Shown: positions 42,085-50,306 of the stretch, piece by piece | How the letters are laid out: the number at the start of each line of letters is the position of its first letter | Numbering within the stretch: the first letter of the stretch is position 1 | Origin: CAYRGC01 sp964601225 | Lineage (GTDB): Bacteria; Patescibacteriota; Gracilibacteria; Peribacterales; Peribacteraceae | Assembly (NCBI GenBank): GCA_964601225.1 | Contig: CAZRMM010000004.1 | Span: 1 to 64,000 of the forward strand | DNA: 64,000 nt | Reading direction: 5' to 3' | Position numbers and translations under genes: made by a program | Notes under the pieces: generated by a model | What the model was told of the DNA's origin: nothing | Database searches by the model: none | The model's input: the letters and a program-made list of their open reading frames with translations, nothing else

Positions 42085-42708
42085 CTAGAATGTGATCGGC
42101 CCACCGGCTTCTTGCCACTGTCGTATGGCAGCAAACGGGTGAACGAGCATGAGAATATTTAAAGTGAGGTTGTCGCGAATTGTAAAAAGCATAAGGATTT
42201 CCAGAGCGATGAAGGCGGCTACCGACCACTTCCACGGAACTCGCGCGGCGAACCAGAAACCGAATATCGCCGACGCGACGTCTCCGACTGAGTTGAGAAC
42301 ACTGTCTCCGAAGTATTGAAGAGAGGCCGTGGCCGTCCGGTAGCGCCCGATGACGAAGGGGGTGTTCTCAAAAACCTCCCAGCACACCTCCAAAAAAACG
42401 GCCGCAACGAGGCGATATCGCAGTGGCATCTTTTTCGCGACGACGCCGAGAAACCAGTAAAACAGCAAACCATGCAGCGCATGGGAAAACGAGTACGGAT
42501 CGGCGAAGTTTTGGGAAGTACTGCTGCTCCACGCTTCGCTTGTCCATAGGTGAAAACCGCAGGAGCACCAAGGCATTCGCCCCATAAGGCTTAGTAGGAG
42601 GACATGAAGTACCCCCACGGCGCAGATTGCGATCGCGGTACCGCGGCCGAACAGAGGCCCCCGTTCTTCTCCTGCCGGAAACCGCAGCGTGTTCCTGTTT
42701 TTGAACAT
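42085..42708 (-). CDS. DUF2585-like membrane protein
   Basis: A 207-aa protein with about five helices and the conserved set CSCGFHLW, SSSTSQNFADPYSFSHALHG, and FLEVCWEVFENTPFVIGRYR, matching the DUF2585 (UPF0314) family. Function unknown. A TAGCAT box (42715-42720) ends exactly 6 nt before ATG 42708. The EamA gene follows immediately. Confidence 0.75.
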   Translation of the reverse strand: MFKNRNTLRFPAGEERGPLFGRGTAIAICAVGVLHVLLLSLMGRMPWCSCGFHLWTSEAWSSSTSQNFADPYSFSHALHGLLFYWFLGVVAKKMPLRYRLVAAVFLEVCWEVFENTPFVIGRYRTATASLQYFGDSVLNSVGDVASAIFGFWFAARVPWKWSVAAFIALEILMLFTIRDNLTLNILMLVHPFAAIRQWQEAGGPITF

Positions 42709-42783
42709 GTATAGATGCTACGCCCGAGCGAAACGGTGCGCCACGGCGTTGCAGCGACAGGCTCGTCGGCGCAGAATCGAGTC

Positions 42784-43173
42784 ATGAAGTACCAGGATCT
42801 TTCTCCGGAAGAAGAACGAATCATCGTGGGAAAGGGAACGGAATCGCCTTATGTGAACGAGTACGACAATTTTTTCAAACCGGGAACGTATGTTTGCCGA
42901 CGCTGCCTTTCGCCTCTTTACAGCTCAGAGGCGAAATTCCACTCCGGCTGCGGGTGGCCCAGCTTTGACGATATTGTCGCAGGTTCCGTAAGGCGCTTGC
43001 CCGACGCGGACGGATCCAGGACAGAGATCCAGTGCGCAGCGTGCGGCGGGCACTTGGGACATGTGTTTGAAGGAGAGGGTTTTACGAAAAAAGACACGCG
43101 GCATTGCGTGAACTCGCTTTCAATCAAATTCGTGCCGGCCGCGGAAACGTTACGGGAACAACAATCGGAATAA
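42784..43173 (+). CDS. msrB: Peptide methionine-R-sulfoxide reductase MsrB
   Basis: Reduces methionine R-sulfoxide in proteins. The 129-aa protein has zinc ligands CRRC and CAAC, the GCGWPSFDD and GGHLGHVFEGEGF motifs, and the catalytic Cys in RHCVNSLSIKF. ATG 42784 has a CAGAAT box ending 6 nt upstream; an upstream TTG would add 23 residues. The 3' end overlaps the HAD gene by 24 bp, tail to tail. Confidence 0.95.
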   Translation: MKYQDLSPEEERIIVGKGTESPYVNEYDNFFKPGTYVCRRCLSPLYSSEAKFHSGCGWPSFDDIVAGSVRRLPDADGSRTEIQCAACGGHLGHVFEGEGFTKKDTRHCVNSLSIKFVPAAETLREQQSE

Positions 43174-43809
43174 TTCGAGTGCTTCGGTGAGCGAGCGACG
43201 CACGTATGCCGCACGCAGCACAATTTCGTCGTTCGGTTCGACGAGGTCCGGAACGAGCAGCACTTTCGAGCCGGCTGCGTGCGCGGAGAGTACTCCATTG
43301 GGCGAGTCTTCGACTGCCAGCGTCTGCGACGGATCGATGCCGAGCTCGCCGGCGGCGCGGATGAAAATTTCGGGATGAGGCTTCCCGAGAGAGACCTGAT
43401 CTCCTCCGACGAACGCGGTGAAGTATTCGTCAATCCCTGCCAGTTGAAGATGTTCGCGGACGTGCGCGATGTTGCTCGAACTCGCGACGACCATCGGAAT
43501 TTGTTTTTCTCGAAGATAGCTCAGCGAATCGACGACGCCTTCTTTAAGAGGGATTCCTTCTCGAATCCGTTTCAGAAAAAGATCGTTTTTCTGCGTTCGG
43601 TGATGACGGATGTCAAATCCATCTCCCAGCTCCTTTCGGAGAATTTCATCCGTGTCGACGCGGTTTCTGCCGACGGTTTTTAAAAAGATCCTTCTTGCGT
43701 CTGTGATGCCGCTGTCTCGGCAAACGCTGTCCCAACATTCCAAATGCAATTGCTCCGTGCCCAAAAGGGTTCCGTCCATGTCCCAAAGAACGGCAGATAG
43801 ATTCTCCAT
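43150..43809 (-). CDS. HAD-superfamily phosphatase/phosphoglucomutase-like
   Basis: A 219-aa protein with HAD motif I WDMDGTLLGTE, a helical cap, motif II VVASSSN, motif III Lys in LGKPHPEIF and motif IV EDSPNGV. The sequence is most like beta-phosphoglucomutase/sugar-phosphatase members (subfamily I). Substrate unknown. It follows the CAP-domain gene by one base on the same strand. Confidence 0.87.
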   Translation of the reverse strand: MENLSAVLWDMDGTLLGTEQLHLECWDSVCRDSGITDARRIFLKTVGRNRVDTDEILRKELGDGFDIRHHRTQKNDLFLKRIREGIPLKEGVVDSLSYLREKQIPMVVASSSNIAHVREHLQLAGIDEYFTAFVGGDQVSLGKPHPEIFIRAAGELGIDPSQTLAVEDSPNGVLSAHAAGSKVLLVPDLVEPNDEIVLRAAYVRRSLTEALELFRLLFP

Positions 43810-43810
43810 A

Positions 43811-44443
43811 TCACGACGCGGAGCACAACGGCGCCGGATCGGAAGTCACCTCCGTCCCGTAGTGGACGGTAAGATAGTAACGGCCCTGCGTAGGACTCAG
43901 TGCCACGCCGATGCCGATCTGCGTGAATTGAGGATTCACCAGGCTCCGATAGTGAGCGCCGTTGCTTCCCTTCTCGGAAAGGAAGAAATCGAATGTCGAG
44001 CGCGTGGCGTCGATGAGCGGCCCGGTGCAGTCGCTTTCCGGACAGCGGAACGGTCCCCATCCGATATTTTCGGTAAACGTTTTGCCACCCACGTTTGCGA
44101 ACTCGAGCCCCTTGCCGGCGAACCACTTCTCGATCGCGCCGTAGTCGTAGTACGCGGCCTTCGGAGAGCGGCGATGGTCGATCGTTCCCCGGAGGACGGA
44201 GAACGTCGACCAATTGGAGGCAGTTGCATTGAGATACTCGTTGATGACGTACGGCCTGAGGCCCATCGTGGCACGCAGACCGTTGATCCAAGCGAGCCAG
44301 GCGGAACGAAGCGAATCCACGTCGACGCGCTCACTATTCTGCTGATTGATGCGTAAGCAAGTCTGCGCGTCCTTTGCATGGACAACATTAAAGAAACAAA
44401 TACCCAGTGCACACAGCGATGCAAAAACAAGTCGAGTCCTCAC
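43811..44443 (-). CDS. Secreted CAP (SCP/PR-1-like) domain protein
   Basis: A 210-aa protein with a signal peptide (ending VVHA) and a CAP domain: HRRSPKAAYYDYGAI, FTENIGWGPF, and GAHYRSLVNPQFTQIGIGVA. Bacterial CAP proteins bind or process surface components; activity is not predictable. The start is GTG 44443; TAGCAT ends exactly 6 nt upstream, a leaderless GTG start. The HAD gene follows. Confidence 0.87.
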   Translation of the reverse strand: MRTRLVFASLCALGICFFNVVHAKDAQTCLRINQQNSERVDVDSLRSAWLAWINGLRATMGLRPYVINEYLNATASNWSTFSVLRGTIDHRRSPKAAYYDYGAIEKWFAGKGLEFANVGGKTFTENIGWGPFRCPESDCTGPLIDATRSTFDFFLSEKGSNGAHYRSLVNPQFTQIGIGVALSPTQGRYYLTVHYGTEVTSDPAPLCSAS

Positions 44444-44571
44444 CCTAGAATGCTAGAGCAGTTTCGCTTCGCTTCATACGCATTTTAAAATAAATTTTGA
44501 CAAAAAATCTTTGCAAACGCACGGGTGTGTTATGATGACGTTGGTACTAGGTATTTATCTAGTCTCACCCG

Positions 44572-45924
44572 ATGCCCATTATGCCTTTACGATGGACACT
44601 CGATACACTCGTAGACACATACATCGCAAAAAGTCAGGAAAACGTATCCTCAATTGGCATTGAGTGGGAACGATCCGGTGTATATCGCGATACTGGTAAG
44701 GCCGTCGAATACCTGGGTACGAACGGGTACTTGGCCATACTGGAAAAACTTGTTGAGGAGCTGGGATGGGAAGTGCTTCAGTACGAGGAAGGCTGCGGCA
44801 TACTTGAACTACGTCGAGGCATTACCCGCATCAATATCGAGGGTGATGGTCGTCCGGAACTTTCGGGTTCCCCGCAGCAAAGCATCCATGATCTTGCGCG
44901 TGAGCTTCGCATCCACATTAATGAAATACGTGAAATCGGAAATATTTTCGGCATTGGATGGGTACCAACAGGTCTTCAGCCATTACACTCGGATGCGGAA
45001 ATTCCATTTGCCCCCCGCGAACGTTATAAAATATTTCAGAAAATTGGGAACCAGAGCATTATGGAAATGTACACCAAAAGAACAAACGGACTCACGGTAA
45101 ACGTTGGTTATAAAGATGAGGAGTCCGCCGTGAGAATGGCCCAAACGGCTTTCCGCGTATTGCCCATAGTAAGCGCTATGTTTTCCAGCAGTCCGCTCGA
45201 CTGTGGAAAGCCGGGCAAATATCTGGACATGAGGCGTTGGTGCGTTCAGTCATATGCACCCGAAAGGACCGGAATTCCTGAAAACATACTAGACCCCGAT
45301 TTTTGCTTGCATTCATGGGTCAATTTTTTTGCAAATCACGACGTTATCCTCACGAAGAGGGATGCCATTACCAGGGCTGTGGACTCGAAAATTAGCTTTG
45401 TTGATTGGATGAAAAGAGGCCTGGACGTTGGGTTTCCTAGCATGGAGGATTTTGACGTTCATGTAAAAACAACATGGTCCGATTTACGGCTAAGACCGGC
45501 CTACCTTGAGTACAGAGCAGCTGATAGCGTGCCATTTCGTTATGCGCTAGCACTTCCAGCTTTGATGAAAGGTTTACTACTTGATTCGAAAAACTGGGAT
45601 ATCGTCGAAGAGATGACGCAGGAGTGTAGCTATGACGATATAGTTGCTGCTGATCGAAAGGCATGGGAAATCGGATTGAAGGCAAAACTAAAGGGGAGGA
45701 CCTTGCTTTCGTATGCACAAGACCTACTAAAGATCTCAAATGACTCGCTTCATTCTTTTAAGGTTTTTGATGGAAATGGAAACGACGAGTCAATTTTCCT
45801 TGCGCCCCTGAAAGAACAAATTTTTATTCGTGAAAAAACAATGGCCGAAGAAATTCTTAATCTCTGGGAAACTGAGTGGTCAAGAAATTACGCGAATCTC
45901 CTCCGATGGTGCTCAGAGAAATAA
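44572..45924 (+). CDS. GCS2-family glutamate-cysteine ligase-like enzyme, lower GC
   Basis: A 450-aa ATP-grasp-like carboxylate-amine ligase of the plant/proteobacterial GCS type. Matching blocks: IGIEWERSGVYRD, YLGTNGYLAILEKLVEELGW, the PELSGSPQQSIHDL block (family LSG), RYKIFQKIG, EMYTKRTNGLTVNVGYKDEE, and FSSSPLDCGKPGKYLDMR. The family makes gamma-glutamylcysteine. No gshB is present, so glutathione is not implied. Its base composition is visibly more AT-rich than its neighbours, a sign of transfer. Two ATGs (44572, 44581) compete; an ACTAG/CTAGT hairpin lies 20 nt upstream. Confidence 0.82.
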   Translation: MPIMPLRWTLDTLVDTYIAKSQENVSSIGIEWERSGVYRDTGKAVEYLGTNGYLAILEKLVEELGWEVLQYEEGCGILELRRGITRINIEGDGRPELSGSPQQSIHDLARELRIHINEIREIGNIFGIGWVPTGLQPLHSDAEIPFAPRERYKIFQKIGNQSIMEMYTKRTNGLTVNVGYKDEESAVRMAQTAFRVLPIVSAMFSSSPLDCGKPGKYLDMRRWCVQSYAPERTGIPENILDPDFCLHSWVNFFANHDVILTKRDAITRAVDSKISFVDWMKRGLDVGFPSMEDFDVHVKTTWSDLRLRPAYLEYRAADSVPFRYALALPALMKGLLLDSKNWDIVEEMTQECSYDDIVAADRKAWEIGLKAKLKGRTLLSYAQDLLKISNDSLHSFKVFDGNGNDESIFLAPLKEQIFIREKTMAEEILNLWETEWSRNYANLLRWCSEK

Positions 45925-46038
45925 ATGTAACAAAGCCTGGTAATGCCTGATAACTTCACTGTTTTTCATGAAAATTTCATATCAATCAGACGAATGAACG
46001 AACAAAGGCGCATGGGACAATACGTCACAGCGTCTTCG

Positions 46039-47028
46039 TTACGATTTCCGTTCTCCGGCCAGATCGGGAAGGCAATAAACGTGCTTAAGCAAAACTGCTC
46101 GGGGATCGCGGATTCCCGCAAGCGCGTCAAACTGATCGGCGACGATACTCGCGACAACGTTGCTGAACGGCGGGTCCGGTGAGTCTGCCGGAGTTTTGAC
46201 GGCGAAGTTGTGCTGGATGCCGAGATGCCGTGCCAACTCGCCGGCGAAGACATCACGTAAATCGAGCCAGGACGGCAAAACGTTGGGCGCAAGACGCATG
46301 GCGGAAGCTATGCGGCTTCCGGTGTAAAAGAACCGCGTTTCATGGCCGCGTCCGAACTGCTCGCGATAATGGTTTCCCAGCATTCTGGCGAGAGCCTTCG
46401 CTTCCGAAGTAAGTTCTTCGTGCGCCTCTTTGTCACCGGCAAGAGCTTTTTCGTAAAGAACTCGGAGCCGCGCGCAATATTTTCTATCTTCACCTTTCAG
46501 TGGCGGGGCTTCCGTACCGTCGCCCATACTCCTGTCGACAAACAACCTCGTTTCCAGGCTGATGCCGCCGCTCCTGCCGGAACGAACAGGGTCGAAGGCC
46601 GACATCGTAATTTCCGCGAGTGTGGGCACATCCATTATGTTTTTGTTTTTCTTGTCGGAGAATGGCGGATCGTTGATGCCCATCACAAAGCTACGGGGAC
46701 CCTGCAGCAAGGAAGCGTACTCGGCTCGAAGATCGTCACTAATTTGTCTGACACCCAAAACTTCGCGAGTGAACCCGAGGACGACCGGCACGTCGAGCGG
46801 GCGGCTCGTCGTAGTTTTCGCCTGCTCCCTAAGAAGAGAGTCGACCACCAGGAGAAATTTTGCGAACGCAGCCTTCGTGCTGCCGCTTTCCCGGGGATCG
46901 AACTCCGTCGCGGAAGTCGAGGAAAGCTCGATGCCTTCCTTCGACGATCCACGCACGGTACTGACGGAAAACAAATGCGAATCCTTCTTCCCATACATGG
47001 CCGCGGCAACGCCGTGCAATATCGGCAT
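46039..47028 (-). CDS. 329-aa protein of unknown function
   Basis: A soluble protein with no signal peptide. The first residues, MPILHGVAAAMYGKKDSHLF, look vaguely like an N-terminal beta strand followed by a loop with His. The middle is helical, and a late segment (FYTGSRIASAMRLAPNVLPS) is hydrophobic. No catalytic motif is recognised. TACTCT ends exactly 6 nt before ATG 47028, supporting this start over the GTG at 47034. It lies between the low-GC ligase and the 169-aa gene. Confidence 0.6.
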   Translation of the reverse strand: MPILHGVAAAMYGKKDSHLFSVSTVRGSSKEGIELSSTSATEFDPRESGSTKAAFAKFLLVVDSLLREQAKTTTSRPLDVPVVLGFTREVLGVRQISDDLRAEYASLLQGPRSFVMGINDPPFSDKKNKNIMDVPTLAEITMSAFDPVRSGRSGGISLETRLFVDRSMGDGTEAPPLKGEDRKYCARLRVLYEKALAGDKEAHEELTSEAKALARMLGNHYREQFGRGHETRFFYTGSRIASAMRLAPNVLPSWLDLRDVFAGELARHLGIQHNFAVKTPADSPDPPFSNVVASIVADQFDALAGIRDPRAVLLKHVYCLPDLAGERKS

Positions 47029-47064
47029 GTGCACAGAGTAAAATAACTTTAACGTGCGTCAATA

Positions 47065-47574
47065 TCAGATCTTTCGGCTGTCGTACGCCCAATGGAGCAC
47101 GGCCTGCCTTTGGCGACGTCGGCAGGAGACGTCTCCCCTCTCGCAATTGCGGACGATCTGGACGATGTGACGCTTGATTGCGAGCCATCGCTTGACCTGC
47201 CGCTCGTCTTCTCCGGGCATCCTGCGTCCGCGGTAGTACCGGCAGTACCACTGGAACCAACCTCGCGGATCCGCGGGATGGATCCATCCTTTCTTGCGCC
47301 AGACGGAGAGCGGCTGGCTCGCGTTGACGCCGAAGCAGTTAAGCGCGGGATCGTGCCGCTCGGGACAGAGCTTGGCGCGCGCGTACCAGTCGGCCGGGAA
47401 TTCCTTCCGGCAATCCGTCATGTACTTCCCGCCGAAGACCCCGAGCGCGAGCATTTCTTTCGGCGTGAGATCGGGCGCGAAGCGCGGATCGAAGTTCTTC
47501 CCCTCGGGTTCCGTCAGGAAATAGATGTATCCCTTCTGCATCTTGTCGTTGACGGTGATCTTCACGGCTCGCAT
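47065..47574 (-). CDS. Conserved 169-aa protein of unknown function
   Basis: A basic, aromatic-rich protein. Blocks such as GKNFDPRFAPDLTPKEMLAL, GVFGGKYMTDCRKEFP, NCFGVNASQPLSVWRKKGWI, GWFQWYCRYYRGRR and LHWAYDSRKI have the look of a strongly conserved family. I believe related sequences occur in many bacteria and some eukaryotes, but no function is known to me. Five to six Cys. TAGACT lies 7 nt before the ATG. Confidence 0.7.
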   Translation of the reverse strand: MRAVKITVNDKMQKGYIYFLTEPEGKNFDPRFAPDLTPKEMLALGVFGGKYMTDCRKEFPADWYARAKLCPERHDPALNCFGVNASQPLSVWRKKGWIHPADPRGWFQWYCRYYRGRRMPGEDERQVKRWLAIKRHIVQIVRNCERGDVSCRRRQRQAVLHWAYDSRKI

Positions 47575-47663
47575 TTAGGACAGTCTACAGGAGTTCCAAG
47601 GCCTTCCGCTCCCCTTCTCCCTGCCGTACACTCTCCGCGCGATCTTTTCTCCTTTCATTCATT

Positions 47664-47688
47664 GCCGACGTGGCGGAATTGGTAGACG
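47664..47688 (+). repeat. Truncated copy of the 5' 25 nt of tRNA-Leu
   Basis: The first 25 nt of tRNA-Leu (GCCGACGTGGCGGAATTGG plus TAGACG) recur here, 104 bp upstream of the intact gene. After the match the sequence diverges; the remainder cannot fold as a tRNA. The spacer to the intact gene is 79 nt, close to the 78-79 nt spacers in the tRNA-Arg array. Confidence 0.9.
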
Positions 47689-47767
47689 TCCTTCGTTGGC
47701 ACTCAGGATAAACTGCGCTACTCCTGCGAAAAGTCATCTCTGTTGTTCTTTAGTACATCGTACGTAT

Positions 47768-47853
47768 GCCGACGTGGCGGAATTGGTAGACGCGCACGCT
47801 TCAGGAGCGTGTATCCCCTGGATGTGAGAGTTCGAGTCTCTCCGTCGGCACCA
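47768..47853 (+). tRNA. tRNA-Leu(CAG)
   Basis: Complete class II tRNA: acceptor GCCGACG/CGTCGGC, D-arm with GGCGGAATTGGTAGAC, anticodon stem GCACG/CGTGT-type arm with loop CTTCAGG (anticodon CAG), a variable arm, T-arm GAGTTCGAGTCTC, discriminator A and encoded CCA. It is flanked by a 5' fragment copy upstream and a 3' fragment copy downstream. Confidence 0.95.
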
Positions 47854-47956
47854 CCTCGCGACAAGCTCAGCGCGAGAATTTGTTCACCAGCAATCCTCTG
47901 TGCATGACGAGAAGTTTACCCTAAGCAAGCGAGCCGAATGGCGAGCGCGACGAAGG

Positions 47957-47976
47957 GAGTCTCTCCGTCGGCACCA
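47957..47976 (+). repeat. Copy of the 3' 20 nt of tRNA-Leu
   Basis: GAGTCTCTCCGTCGGCACCA repeats the last 20 nt of tRNA-Leu (47834-47853) at an offset of 123 bp. A 3'-end direct repeat of a tRNA is the classic scar of integrase attachment, but no integrase is here. The DNA between has a CTCGCG/CGCGAG hairpin around an ACAAGCTCAG core and a second GC-rich repeat-like stretch; both look like dispersed intergenic repeats. Confidence 0.85.
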
Positions 47977-47991
47977 TAAAGGCATCAATGG

Positions 47992-48471
47992 TTATTTTTG
48001 AATCACATACACGCACTGACTTTCCCCGAAGCGATCCAGTTCCGAAAACAATTGCATCCCGACCTTTTCCAAAAGTCTGCGAGAGGCGACGTTCTTTTTT
48101 TGCGTTTCCGCATAGAGCTCTTTCAGTCCAAAAACGTCAAATCCGTACGTGATGACTTGTTCGATGATTTCCGTCCCATATCCCCTTCCCCAGTAGGCAG
48201 GCTGAAGTTCATACGACACTTCATAATGTATTCCGTCATGGTATTTCCCAATGCAGACCAAGCCCATAAACTCATGTGATTTTTTTTCCCGAACGACCCA
48301 ATACGCTTCCGGCGGCACCGCGCCGACGATGGCTTGGAACTTTTGAGAAAACTGCTCTGGTTTCACGGGCCCGCCCAAGTGCCGTCGAACTTGCTCGTTG
48401 CTTTGCAGTTTCAAAACCTGATCGTAATCAGACGCCTTCGGTTTCGACAAGGTCGTTCGGGCAGTTTCCAT
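47992..48471 (-). CDS. GNAT-family N-acetyltransferase (RimJ/RimL-like)
   Basis: A 159-aa acetyltransferase. The acetyl-CoA motif is VSYELQPAYWGRGYGTEIIE near residue 85, and the later LYAETQKKNVASRRLLEKVG motif is typical of the RimJ/RimL group, which acetylates protein N-termini or small amines. Target unknown. It starts at ATG 48471, with TACGAT 8 nt upstream. Confidence 0.88.
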   Translation of the reverse strand: METARTTLSKPKASDYDQVLKLQSNEQVRRHLGGPVKPEQFSQKFQAIVGAVPPEAYWVVREKKSHEFMGLVCIGKYHDGIHYEVSYELQPAYWGRGYGTEIIEQVITYGFDVFGLKELYAETQKKNVASRRLLEKVGMQLFSELDRFGESQCVYVIQK

Positions 48472-48552
48472 TCATCCCCATCGTAACTGAAATTGCGTTG
48501 ATTGATTGAGCATTTCGCTCCGACTTGTACACTTCAGGGCGCTCGACAGATC

Positions 48553-49176
48553 ATGCTCAACACCATCTTCTTCGACCTCGACGGCGTGCTCACGACGGAC
48601 CCCAAGGGCTCGTTCACCATGAGCAAGAACCTGACGGCGCTGAAGCCCGGACTGTCGCTCGATGGCGTGCTCGCGTCGTTCCGCAAAGACATCGACAAGA
48701 TGAGCCACGGCGACGCGGATCTCTTCTCGATCCTCCGACGCGTCTGCGCGGAGTTCGATATCCCCGCCGACGATCGCGTTCTCCGGAAGGTCATCGGCAC
48801 GATGCCGCTCAACGACCCCATGTTCGAGCTCGCGCGGCGACTATCACACGAACACAAGGTGGGGATGATCACCGATAACGCGCGCGACCGCATCCGCATC
48901 CTCGACGAGGATCACGGACTTGCCTCGCTTTTCGATCCTATCGTCGTCTCGTCGATCGAGAAGGCGTCGAAGAGCGACGGAACCACGAAGATTTTCGAGA
49001 TCGCCCTGAAGCGCGCCGAGTGCGCGCCCGAGGAAAGCCTGTTCATCGATAACCAGAAGAAAAATCTCGTCGTCCCGGCCTCGATGGGCATGCATGTGCA
49101 TTTCCATGACGACGCGAAGAACGACATGGACGAGCTAGTCGTAGCGTTGCGTCGGCTCGGTGCGATCACGGACTAG
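48553..49176 (+). CDS. HAD-superfamily hydrolase
   Basis: A 207-aa protein: motif I FFDLDGVLTT, motif II ITDNARDR, motif III Lys in EKASKSDGTTKIF, motif IV LFIDNQKKN. The fold is HAD subfamily I with a helical cap. A TTGAGC/TACACT promoter with 16 bp spacing ends 19 nt before the ATG, so a short leader is expected. Its stop overlaps the next gene (opposite strand) by 4 bp. Confidence 0.82.
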   Translation: MLNTIFFDLDGVLTTDPKGSFTMSKNLTALKPGLSLDGVLASFRKDIDKMSHGDADLFSILRRVCAEFDIPADDRVLRKVIGTMPLNDPMFELARRLSHEHKVGMITDNARDRIRILDEDHGLASLFDPIVVSSIEKASKSDGTTKIFEIALKRAECAPEESLFIDNQKKNLVVPASMGMHVHFHDDAKNDMDELVVALRRLGAITD

Positions 49177-50117
49177 AAATCCAACGATCCGAACACGGTA
49201 TCGTTATTCGGAGCCCAGACGGGCAGAATGGCACCCACGACGGGACAGTCGCCGTTCACAAGATGCGGGAAGGTTGCCCCCTCGTTGCCCGTGAATGCTC
49301 CGTTGCCAAATGCGGGAATAACGCTGCGGTCGCCGCAGTCCCCCGCAATGTGCGTTCCCGTCGCGCCGGAGACACGCGAGGAAGAGGCTCCCGATGTCGT
49401 CGCCTGATTTTGGCTCTCGCTCTTTCGACGGTAATCGTAGGACGGAAGGAAATCCGCCTTACCGTCACTGTGACATTGCGGATCATCCGCATCGACGGTG
49501 CCGTCCCCATCGTTGTCCTTACCGTCTCCGCACTCCGCTACCGCCGAAGACGACGACCCTCCGAGCGAAGACGTTCCTGTCGTCGATCCTGCGGAACCGC
49601 TGAAAGTCAGGGAGGAGCTGTTGGAACCGCGGGAAAACGATGAGCCAGTAGCAAAGGCGCTTCCCGTGCGGAATGACGAGGAAGTGGTGCGTTCCGAGTC
49701 GCCCGATTTTTGCTGCGCGCGAAGATCCGTCATGCGGGCGATAAACGCGTCGTAACTGAAGGCCTCGTCCGAGGACGATCCTTCCGTAACAATCGCGGCG
49801 CGATCCTCACGACGCTGTTCCCGATAGTCATTTGTTACATTCCGTGCGTCGAACTCACGGGTCCGAACTGATTTTTCCTGCGAAGAGGACGATGCTTGTT
49901 CCGTACCGTAATCACGGTCGGCGCGGCGCTCGTCCGCAAGAGTGTTTTGAAATTTCTGCTCATTGAACTCACGCGACGCGGAACTGACCGAGAAGTTCGT
50001 GCTGTCTTCGCTGCCAGGAATTTCTTCATCCCTTTTCGAGCAGCCGACAAACAGCAGTCCGAGAAGCAATAGAGCTCCCAGAAGGGCAATACCGAAGGAA
50101 ATCGGGGATTTTGCCAT
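49173..50117 (-). CDS. Ser-rich lipoprotein with a DGD calcium-binding-like motif
   Basis: A 314-aa lipoprotein: signal LLGALLLLGLLFVGCSK with lipobox FVGC. A charged region is followed by a long Ser/Thr/Gly-rich linker (residues about 135-205), then CGDGKDNDGDGTVDADDPQC, a Cys-bracketed Asp-rich loop typical of extracellular calcium-binding repeats, and a C-terminal Cys-containing domain. Probably surface-exposed. The promoter is annotated separately. Confidence 0.78.
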   Translation of the reverse strand: MAKSPISFGIALLGALLLLGLLFVGCSKRDEEIPGSEDSTNFSVSSASREFNEQKFQNTLADERRADRDYGTEQASSSSQEKSVRTREFDARNVTNDYREQRREDRAAIVTEGSSSDEAFSYDAFIARMTDLRAQQKSGDSERTTSSSFRTGSAFATGSSFSRGSNSSSLTFSGSAGSTTGTSSLGGSSSSAVAECGDGKDNDGDGTVDADDPQCHSDGKADFLPSYDYRRKSESQNQATTSGASSSRVSGATGTHIAGDCGDRSVIPAFGNGAFTGNEGATFPHLVNGDCPVVGAILPVWAPNNDTVFGSLDF

Positions 50118-50125
50118 GGGAGCCC

Positions 50126-50153
50126 ATATTAAACATTTGTACTGTTTTGTCAA
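50126..50153 (-). promoter_or_regulatory. Promoter of the Ser-rich lipoprotein
   Basis: On the minus strand TTGACA (50153-50148) is followed after 16 bp by TAATAT (50131-50126); the ATG at 50117 is 8 nt further. The two promoters of this intergenic region (this one and that of groES) diverge. Confidence 0.6.
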
Positions 50154-50239
50154 GTTCTTCGCATAGGCATTTCAAAGCGTGATTCGCCGGTGGGAGATTG
50201 ATTAGCAGCCAACAGCACCGATTGCGATAGGGCGGCATC

Positions 50240-50279
50240 TTGACACCTCATTTTAGCACTCTAGAATTCCGACTGCTAA
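50240..50279 (+). promoter_or_regulatory. groESL promoter with CIRCE operator
   Basis: TTGACA (50240-50245) and TAGAAT (50262-50267) are 16 bp apart. Overlapping them is a CIRCE inverted repeat: TTAGCACTC (50253-50261), a 9-nt spacer, and GACTGCTAA (50271-50279), with one mismatch to the consensus right arm. CIRCE is bound by the HrcA repressor, so groESL is expected to be heat-inducible. hrcA itself is not in the window. Confidence 0.92.
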
Positions 50280-50306
50280 TTTACTTCCTTCTTCACTCAA
50301 GACCGT

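Noticed and set aside
44499..44547. Sigma70 promoter for the GCS2-like gene (TTGACA and TATGAT)
   Set aside because: The two boxes are 28 bp apart, outside the working range; TTGCAA with TATGAT is only 14 bp. No promoter was called.
47664..47767. Second complete tRNA-Leu
   Set aside because: Only the first 25 nt match; the rest cannot form the anticodon, variable or T arms, and there is no matching 3' acceptor strand.
47854..47976. Integrated mobile element between tRNA-Leu and its 3' copy
   Set aside because: Only about 100 bp separate the copies and no integrase or cargo gene is present; kept only as repeat features.
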